Below, piece by piece: positions 1-5,205 of a stretch of DNA of 6,890 nucleotides. The stretch's first letter is position 1, and each line of letters begins with the position of its first letter. The notes beneath the pieces were generated by a model, which had not been told where the DNA came from, ran no database searches, and worked only from the letters and a program-made list of their open reading frames with translations. Source of the DNA: an uncultured Verrucomicrobiota bacterium. Its GTDB lineage: Bacteria; Verrucomicrobiota; Verrucomicrobiia; Palsa-1439. The stretch spans positions 1-6,890 of the forward strand of contig CAIKBP010000073.1 in NCBI GenBank assembly GCA_903825695.1, written 5' to 3'. Both the position numbers and the translations under genes were made by a program.

Positions 1-157
1 ATCCTGTGGAACCGGTCGCACCCGTATACCCTGTGGCACCGGTCGCACCCGTAGGTCCTGTGGCGCCGGTCGCACCCGTAGTTCCTGTGGGACCGGTCGA
101 ACCCGTAGTTCCTGTGGCACCCGTATATCCTGTGGAACCGGTCGCACCCGTGTCACC
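1..157 (-). repeat. 27-bp tandem DNA repeat encoding collagen-like GXT triplets
   Basis: Read on the minus strand, this stretch is a tandem array with a 27-bp unit (three Gly-X-Thr triplets). The unit is built as ACGGGTGCGACCGGT, then a variable codon, then ACAGGA, then a variable codon. Five units are recognisable plus a partial sixth at the edge. One unit is only 18 bp because a triplet has been lost, which keeps the frame. The Thr codons repeat in a fixed ACG, ACC, ACA order, so the DNA unit is conserved beyond what the protein needs. This points to recent duplication or slippage. The array continues past position 1. Confidence 0.9.
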
Positions 158-742
158 TCTTGCAGCAACTATGGTGATTAGGAGTCGCGGTTCGTGGGAG
201 GCACCCGTGGTCTCTTTGCTGCTAAACAGCACATCCACATTCGAGACGTTAGGAATGACCGCTATGCCGTCGTTCGTAATCACTCCATCGGCCCAATCCC
301 TGACCAGCCCTGTTAAATCCACCGTTGTAAATGCATTCTCGGCTACTCCCACTCCTGTCGCTTCCGATTCGATTGGTGAAGGGACTGTCGCGGATGTCAC
401 GGTGAGTTCGCTCCACGCTCCGTTGACAGCTACGACGTCAAATGAACCAGCGTGTTTAACAGTGTTTGCATACAACACCAGCGTTGCCTTGGCTATGTTG
501 CTTCCTGCCGTGCCGTCGGGTAATGAGGAGAAGTCAAACTTTAAGAATACGTCCTGTTCGCTACTGCTGCCCCGTGGGCCGATAATATGAAGGTAAGAAA
601 CCGCCTTCCTGGAACTACCTGCCGATTTGGCCACTGCAACTGTAGCATTGTCTGTGAGGATGGCCTCGGTCGCCTCCAACTGATTAGTACAAATGAATCC
701 CATCATCCCGATGAACATACTGGCAAGAAATTGTCGTTTCAT
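1..742 (-). CDS. Exported DNRLRE-domain protein with collagen-like Gly-X-Thr tail (N-terminal part; runs off left edge)
   Basis: Translated from the ATG at 742-740, this frame stays open for 247 codons to the window edge, so the stop lies outside. Residues 1 to about 25 form a signal peptide (MKRQ, then a hydrophobic stretch, with likely cleavage after an Ala near 24-27). Cys18 is not in a good lipobox, so a lipoprotein is unlikely. Residues of about 25-191 resemble DNRLRE-type beta domains of bacterial surface and polysaccharide-associated proteins: FLKFDFSSLP at 66-75, GAWSELTVT at 108-116, VDLTGLVRDWADG at 141-153, and a closing FSSKE...PRLLITI at 173-191. From Gly196 the chain is 17 uninterrupted Gly-X-Y triplets, Y always Thr and X being Ala, Ser, Thr, Tyr, Pro or Asp, as in collagen-like stalk proteins. 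The start is supported by an AAAGGAG Shine-Dalgarno 8 nt upstream. A surface filament or adhesin-like role is inferred. The opposite strand is also open here, only as a by-product of the repeat. Confidence 0.85.
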   Translation of the reverse strand, partial: MKRQFLASMFIGMMGFICTNQLEATEAILTDNATVAVAKSAGSSRKAVSYLHIIGPRGSSSEQDVFLKFDFSSLPDGTAGSNIAKATLVLYANTVKHAGSFDVVAVNGAWSELTVTSATVPSPIESEATGVGVAENAFTTVDLTGLVRDWADGVITNDGIAVIPNVSNVDVLFSSKETTGASHEPRLLITIVAARGDTGATGSTGYTGATGTTGSTGPTGTTGATGATGPTGATGATGYTGATGSTG

Positions 743-750
743 AGCGCTAT

Positions 751-757
751 CTCCTTT
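751..757 (-). promoter_or_regulatory. Shine-Dalgarno site of the DNRLRE/collagen-like gene
   Basis: The minus strand reads AAAGGAG followed by 8 nt (ATAGCGCT) and the ATG at 742. This near-perfect anti-16S complement at normal spacing fixes the start of the DNRLRE/collagen-like gene. Confidence 0.75.
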
Positions 758-785
758 TTTTAGGGTTACCGCCTCACCGTTTTGC

Positions 786-814
786 ATTACTACAAAATAT
801 TGTATCTGCGTCAA
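786..814 (-). promoter_or_regulatory. Possible sigma-70-type promoter of the DNRLRE/collagen-like gene
   Basis: On the minus strand TTGACG (814-809) is followed by a 17-nt spacer and AGTAAT (791-786), a good -35 and a mediocre -10. A-rich tracts lie just upstream of the -35 (about 820-835), as in an UP element. Transcription would begin near 779 and give a leader of about 37 nt that carries the Shine-Dalgarno site. If real, the collagen-like gene has its own promoter and does not depend on read-through from the upstream membrane-protein gene. TACAAT at 804-799 is a better -10 hexamer but has no -35 at proper distance. Confidence 0.35.
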
Positions 815-924
815 GAACTTTTTTGGGGATTTTTGAGAACACTTGCCGGGGGTTGAATTCACGACCAACGGAGCGTCGCCTTCGAGAAGACAAGCGATAC
901 TGCAACAGGGCTAGCCGAGATAAC

Positions 925-2880
925 TTACGGAACTCTAATCCGTTGACGCGCATACTGGAGATTATTGGATGCCAAAGGAAAATCGGATTGGTAATACAGC
1001 GCCTGCTCGCCGGCCGCCATCGCTTTTTCATATTGCCCCAGTTGGTTGTATGCGGCGCAGATGTTGTTATATGCTGCGGCATAGCTAGGTCTTAACTTCA
1101 AAGCCTGTTCTGCGGCGGCGATGGCCTCGCCATAACGCTTCTCATTGTAATACTTCAGGCTCAGACTTAAGTATGTTTCAGGGCTTGCGACAGTGCCGGC
1201 CAGAGGCGCGCTTGGGCCGGGCGTCAAGAGAGCTTGCGCTGAATTCATCAAGCCCAAGGCAAAGAGATCCCCCGGACTTAACTCCAAAGCCTTGCGGAGC
1301 AGTCCCACCGCTTCGCTGGCTTGCGACCGCGACAAAAGCCAGCGTGCGTAGTAGCTATAGGAATTTGGGTTGTCTGGCGCGAGCCGCAGTGCCTGTTTGA
1401 AGTCTTGTTCAGCCTTCACCGGCTGATTGATTGCTCCCTCGGCAATGGCGATATTGATGAACAGGGTCGAATACCGAGGGGTAAGGCGTTGTGCCTGGTA
1501 GAAATAATCGAGCGCTTGCTTGAAATCGCCTTTGGCCATGAGCGTGTTGCCATAGTTCATCAACCCTCTTCCGTTGCCAGGGCTTTTGATGGTGACGTCA
1601 AGCCAGAGAGATTCTTCATTCTTCCACACTTTGTTTCGCTGATAGGTAGCGTAGCCATTGGCGCAAAGAAATACGGTGATGCCACCGATTGCCACAGCCT
1701 TTCCCCAGAAACCTACGTGACCCCGTAGCCTCAGTAGCGACGCAGCCAGACCAGCGACCGCAATGATCAAGCCCACATAAGGAAAGAACGTGCGGTGTGA
1801 ATTCATTACCTCTGCCAGCGGCCATAGCGAAGTGGGCAACAACGCCATCAGAAACCACAGCAGTCCAAAACCAGTCACACGCGTGCGCCGACACACAGCC
1901 GCCATGACAGCGCACAACATAAGGACCACCAGAAAACCGAACCCAACCCAAAACCTTGGGTCGTTCGTCGTGTGGAAGGGAGCGAGATCGTAATCGGCTG
2001 AAAGACCGCGCGGCCAGAAGAACGTTTTGAAATAAAGCATCACGACATAAGGCTGCGTGATCAAATACTGGCGCGCATTCGTCGCACCAGCGACCCACGT
2101 CTTCGGGGTCATATGCTGCACGAAAAGGGACATCGCTCCGCAGAGAACAAAAGCCGGGACAACTGCCCGAAGATAACAAATCACACGCTGTGAGCGTCTT
2201 GGGAAGTCCGGTTTCGTATCCCCGTCAAAAATCAGCCAATACACGGCGAAAAGAGGTGCGAACATCGCCGCGATCGGCTTGGTCAAGACCCCGATTGCAG
2301 CCGGGAGTACATACACATATGTTCGACGGCTGCCCGGAAACATCTGATACACAGCAAACGATCCAATCACAGCCAGAGTGGAGAAAACATCCGAGCAGGC
2401 AATGATGTAGTTGACTGTGTCCGCGTTTGCCGGGTGCAACCCAAACCAACTGGCAGCAACGATTGCCAGCCAAACGTTTCGCGCTGATGTTCCACCGGTT
2501 TCCAGAAGCCGGTGGATGACCAGTCCAAGCAGCAGCACTAATGTTGTGAAACAGACAAAACCTGACACATGAAACCAGAACGGATCCAACTTTCCCCCCA
2601 GCCAGTAATCGACTGCCAGTGTTGTCGATACAATCGGTCGGTAGGACTGATTCGCCGGCAGGGAGCTGAATGTCGTCGCATCGCGAAAGAACCGCGGGAT
2701 GTTTCGCAAATCGCGGATGAATGCATTATTGACAATCGCATGCGAGTCATCGAAATGGAAATCGTTGTGGAAGTAATTCGAGTATACACCGATCATCCCA
2801 ATCAAGAGCGTAAGGCTGATTATCAGGATGCGGCGACTGATGCCTGCCGTATTCGCCGACGCGATGAATTTACCGATCAT
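925..2880 (-). CDS. TMTC-like polytopic membrane glycosyltransferase (GT-C fold) with C-terminal TPR repeats
   Basis: This complete 651-residue protein has about 10-11 hydrophobic segments in residues 17-409 and a soluble C-terminus. The N-terminal part follows the TMTC/PMT-type GT-C pattern. NDFHFDDSHAIVNN (39-52) matches the FVFDD...AI..N motif of the first extracytoplasmic loop, where the acidic pair (Asp44, Asp45) is catalytic in this superfamily. It is followed by SYRPI...LAVDYWL (79-94), HPANADTVNYI (149-159), Lys201-Pro202, and AEVMNSHRTFFPYVG (356-370), the counterpart of the TMTC AER..YLPS motif. RNKVWKNEESLW (415-426) then leads into TPR repeats at about 435-467, 468-502, 503-536, 568-598 and 599-632. 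Known relatives use lipid-linked mannose to O-glycosylate Ser/Thr on exported proteins; sugar and substrate here are unknown. The ATG is preceded by GGAGAAGG ending 9 nt upstream. It lies 182 bp upstream of the collagen-like gene on the same strand. A less specific reading is a TPR membrane protein of unknown activity. Confidence 0.85.
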   Translation of the reverse strand: MIGKFIASANTAGISRRILIISLTLLIGMIGVYSNYFHNDFHFDDSHAIVNNAFIRDLRNIPRFFRDATTFSSLPANQSYRPIVSTTLAVDYWLGGKLDPFWFHVSGFVCFTTLVLLLGLVIHRLLETGGTSARNVWLAIVAASWFGLHPANADTVNYIIACSDVFSTLAVIGSFAVYQMFPGSRRTYVYVLPAAIGVLTKPIAAMFAPLFAVYWLIFDGDTKPDFPRRSQRVICYLRAVVPAFVLCGAMSLFVQHMTPKTWVAGATNARQYLITQPYVVMLYFKTFFWPRGLSADYDLAPFHTTNDPRFWVGFGFLVVLMLCAVMAAVCRRTRVTGFGLLWFLMALLPTSLWPLAEVMNSHRTFFPYVGLIIAVAGLAASLLRLRGHVGFWGKAVAIGGITVFLCANGYATYQRNKVWKNEESLWLDVTIKSPGNGRGLMNYGNTLMAKGDFKQALDYFYQAQRLTPRYSTLFINIAIAEGAINQPVKAEQDFKQALRLAPDNPNSYSYYARWLLSRSQASEAVGLLRKALELSPGDLFALGLMNSAQALLTPGPSAPLAGTVASPETYLSLSLKYYNEKRYGEAIAAAEQALKLRPSYAAAYNNICAAYNQLGQYEKAMAAGEQALYYQSDFPLASNNLQYARQRIRVP

Positions 2881-2992
2881 TGTCTCGAACCTTCTCCATC
2901 GTGAGCGAATGCATACGAACGCTATCTTGCGTAAAGTTCAACGATCCAAGGTTGTTCTGGAAAGTAGAATCACTGATCGCCCACCGCGGAAT

Positions 2993-3021
2993 AATGTATG
3001 TCGTCAGCAATAGTCGGACAA
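2993..3021 (-). promoter_or_regulatory. Weak candidate promoter of the TMTC-like gene
   Basis: In the 295-bp gap between yifB and the TMTC-like gene, the minus strand carries TTGTCC (3021-3016), a 17-nt spacer and TACATT (2998-2993). Each hexamer matches 4 of 6 sigma-70 consensus positions. The leader would be about 105 nt. The gap has no other convincing content apart from the hairpin just after yifB. Confidence 0.22.
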
Positions 3022-3149
3022 GCTGAAATTGAGAACAAGGCGTGGTTTTAGAGGGCACTGCGCAAAATAGGGTCACTTCCCTTCAATCTCCATTTTGGAG
3101 GTTGGCCTTCAGTCAGATACTAAAATCTTGCATCTCTTTCCCGGTAGGG

Positions 3150-3167
3150 ACGGCTGTCTCCAGCCAT
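3150..3167 (-). other. Hairpin with GAGA tetraloop just after yifB; possible REP-like palindromic unit
   Basis: Eight nucleotides after the yifB stop codon, the minus-strand RNA can fold as AUGGCUG-GAGA-CAGCCGU: seven pairs including one U-G wobble, closed by a GNRA-type tetraloop. The pairing is better on the minus-strand RNA than on the plus strand, where the wobble becomes a C-A mismatch. No U-tract follows, so it is not a standard intrinsic terminator. It may stabilise the 3' end of the yifB mRNA or be one copy of a dispersed intergenic palindrome. Confidence 0.45.
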
Positions 3168-3175
3168 TCATATCG

Positions 3176-4711
3176 CTACACCCACAATTGCCGGTCGAGC
3201 GAGCGGTACTGGATGGCTTCCGAGATGTATTGTGATTGTATTGCCTCCGAGTGATCTAGATCGGCGATTGTGCGGCTGACTTTCAATATCCGGTCGTAGG
3301 CCCGGGCGCTCAAGTTCAGCTCCGTCATCGCCATTTTCAACAACTCCTGACATTCTTCATCGAGTTTGCAGTGCGCCTTGATGTCTTTTGGCGTCATCCG
3401 CGCGTTGCAAGCAACGGAATCCCGGCCGGCAAACCGCTTCCGTTGAATCGCGCGCGCCTCCTCAACCCGGAGGCGAATCTTCTCCGATGTTTCACCGGTC
3501 GTTTCGCCCGCCATCTCCTTGTATTTCACTGCCGGCACTTCGATGTGGATGTCGATTCGATCCAGCAATGGCCCGGAAATCTTGTTGCGGTACCGCTGGA
3601 TCATCGACGGCGAACATCGGCACTCGCGCTTCTGGTCGCCGTAAAACCCGCACGGACACGGGTTCATTGCCGCCATCAACATGAAACTCGACGGGAACAT
3701 CATCGTGCCGGTCGCGCGCGAGATCATCACTCTCCCCTCCTCCAACGGTTCGCGCAACGCTTCGAGCACGTCACGATGAAATTCCGGCAACTCGTCAAGG
3801 AACAACACGCCGTGATGTGCCAGACTGATTTCCCCGGGCGTCAGGTTGGCCGTGCCGCCGAGTAATCCCGCGTTGCTGGTCGTATGATGTGGCGAGCGGA
3901 AAGGTCGCGTCGCCACCAGCGCCTGACCTTTCGGGAGCAAACCACAAATGCTGTGAATCTTCGTTGTCTCCAATGCTTCTTCGAGTGTGGCATCCGGTAA
4001 AATCGTTGGTACGCGCCGCGCGAGCAATGTCTTACCACTGCCTGGTGGCCCGATCATCAATACGTTGTGCTCGCCTGCCGCCGCCACCTCGAGCGCGCGC
4101 TTGGCTGTCTCCTGCCCTTTCACGTCGGCAAAATCCACTTCGTACCGGCGTTGCTGCTGGAAAACTCGCGCCGGGTCTTCCCGGAACGGTGCAATCTCAC
4201 GCTTTCCGGCGACGAACTCCGCGACCTGACGCAGGTTCTTCGCCGGGTAAACGTCCAGACCTTGAACGACTGCCGCTTCGGGCGCGTTGTCGGCCGGCAC
4301 CACCAACCCGCGTTTGCCTTGTGCCCGTGCACATAACGCCAGCGGCAACACACCATTGACCGTCCGCACCTCGCCGCTGAGCGCCAATTCCCCAACGATG
4401 GTAAATTGATCTAATTTCTCCGCCACGATCTGCTCGCTGACGGCAAGAATGCCGACGGCAATGGGCAGATCGAAGCTTGGTCCCTCCTTCTTCACGTCGG
4501 CTGGCGCGAGATTGATCGTCGTCCGTCCCATGACATACTTAAAACCGCTGTTCTCGATGGCGGTCTTGACGCGGTCGCGCGATTCCTTGACCGCCGCGTC
4601 AGGCAACCCGACGATGATCACCATCGGTTGACCCCAACCAGAATTGACTTCAATCTCGATTGGATAAGATTCGATGCCCTGAACCGCAGCCGAGTGGACT
4701 TTAGCGAGCAC
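3176..4711 (-). CDS. yifB: YifB/ComM family Mg-chelatase-like AAA+ ATPase
   Basis: This complete AAA+ protein has 511 residues when started at the GTG at 4711-4709, close to the family's usual length of about 506. The product then begins MLAKVHSAAVQGIE, which is how family members begin. A TTG at 4831 would add 40 residues lacking family character. Residues 1 to about 165 are the ChlI/Lon-like S5D2-fold domain (SFDLPIAVGIL at 79-89). Then come Walker A GPPGSGKT (221-228), FRSPHHTTS (271-279), Walker B GVLFLDELPEF (301-311), AAMNPCPCGF (347-356) with further Cys at 364 and 366, GPLLDRIDIHIEVP (380-393), and a helical C-terminus with ARAYDRILKVSRTIADLD (469-486). Bacterial ComM is a hexameric helicase that promotes branch migration of incoming DNA during natural transformation. 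Many non-competent bacteria keep the gene, so competence is not implied. The start lacks a strong Shine-Dalgarno site. No truncation or missing key motif was seen. Confidence 0.95.
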   Translation of the reverse strand: MLAKVHSAAVQGIESYPIEIEVNSGWGQPMVIIVGLPDAAVKESRDRVKTAIENSGFKYVMGRTTINLAPADVKKEGPSFDLPIAVGILAVSEQIVAEKLDQFTIVGELALSGEVRTVNGVLPLALCARAQGKRGLVVPADNAPEAAVVQGLDVYPAKNLRQVAEFVAGKREIAPFREDPARVFQQQRRYEVDFADVKGQETAKRALEVAAAGEHNVLMIGPPGSGKTLLARRVPTILPDATLEEALETTKIHSICGLLPKGQALVATRPFRSPHHTTSNAGLLGGTANLTPGEISLAHHGVLFLDELPEFHRDVLEALREPLEEGRVMISRATGTMMFPSSFMLMAAMNPCPCGFYGDQKRECRCSPSMIQRYRNKISGPLLDRIDIHIEVPAVKYKEMAGETTGETSEKIRLRVEEARAIQRKRFAGRDSVACNARMTPKDIKAHCKLDEECQELLKMAMTELNLSARAYDRILKVSRTIADLDHSEAIQSQYISEAIQYRSLDRQLWV

Positions 4712-5038
4712 GGTGCTTTTTGTAACCGAAACGTCATGGCAAGTCGAATGCCTTTTCTGCGAGGTTGGGATGGGTAGATGGTGAGCCAGACTCTCGGTTC
4801 GGTTTGTTCTCACCGGCAGTTCCCCGCGCAACCGCCTTGGTCGTCTGACGCAACCCTATTTGAGCAACACGCCCTGAGGATGTGAACGCATTTACAATCA
4901 CACACCACGTGTTGTTTCGTTGCAAAGATGCCCTACCTCTACGTATTTAAACTTCCGCCCGAGGTGCATACTGCGCGATGGGCTGATTCCTTGCTATGGG
5001 GTATTTACCCTAGGTGGGATTACTGGAGGCCTCCTCCG
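4712..5038. other. Gene-free, palindrome-rich spacer upstream of yifB
   Basis: No convincing gene or structured RNA was found on either strand. Short open frames here lack ribosome-binding sites and protein-like composition. The spacer holds several short symmetric sequences: an imperfect 14-bp palindrome around CACGTG (4902-4915), GGGTA-TT-TACCC (4999-5010) and the perfect 10-bp GGAGGCCTCC (5025-5034). These could be operator sites for yifB or chance. I could not pick out a convincing yifB promoter by eye. Confidence 0.4.
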
Positions 5039-5066
5039 AAAAATTGATCCACTCACCATGGATCAA
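5039..5066 (-). terminator. Probable intrinsic terminator of the Ig-like/HYDIN protein gene
   Basis: The minus-strand RNA forms a perfect 8-bp stem (UUGAUCCA / UGGAUCAA) around a 7-nt loop (5052-5058), directly followed by five U residues (5043-5039). It lies about 140 nt after the TGA at 5206-5208. The stem is AU-rich, with 3 of 8 pairs GC, which lowers confidence, but the abutting U-tract and the position between two genes fit termination. Confidence 0.5.
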
Positions 5067-5205
5067 ATGAGCGAGGCGGCTGAAGAGGAGACGAGAACTT
5101 GTGTTGCTTCTCTCTGTTCGTTTGCATCAGGCCAACCACGCGAGTTCGAGCCAGATTGGCGCGCGCCCAGTCGAGCAACTCTTTCTGTTGGTGACTAATT
5201 GCGGA

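Noticed and set aside
6..590. Plus-strand open frame of 194 codons starting with Pro-Val-Ala/Pro-Val repeats.
   Set aside because: It is the antisense of the collagen-like gene. The 27-bp repeat keeps both strands open, and only the minus strand has a signal peptide, a recognisable domain and a Shine-Dalgarno site.
3085..3103. Inverted repeat AATCTCCA-TTT-TGGAGGTT considered as a yifB terminator.
   Set aside because: On the minus-strand RNA it has a C-A mismatch and no following U-tract. It pairs better on the plus strand, where no gene precedes it.
3371..4359. Several plus-strand open frames of 80-164 codons opposite yifB.
   Set aside because: The minus strand encodes a complete, well-conserved YifB. 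The antisense products are Arg/Pro/Ala-rich and low in protein-like character, as expected from GC-rich codons read backwards.
4622..4738. A 39-residue minus-strand frame starting at the ATG at 4738, overlapping the yifB start in another frame, with AAAAGG about 13 nt upstream.
   Set aside because: Spacing is poor, the product is an unremarkable basic peptide, and overlap with conserved yifB coding explains the open frame. A translational-coupling role cannot be excluded but has no support.
4712..4831. Extension of yifB by 40 residues to a TTG at 4831.
   Set aside because: The added residues do not look like the family N-terminus, while the GTG at 4711 gives the canonical MLAKVHSAA start and the usual length.
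5140..5160. GCGAGTTCGAGCC resembling a tRNA T-loop.
   Set aside because: The flanking bases do not form a T-stem, and no acceptor, D-arm or anticodon arm can be drawn around it.
4920..5198. Plus-strand 92-codon open frame in the spacer between the surface-protein gene and yifB.
   Set aside because: It starts at a non-ATG codon or without a Shine-Dalgarno site, runs against all neighbouring genes, has no recognisable motif, and crosses the terminator hairpin.
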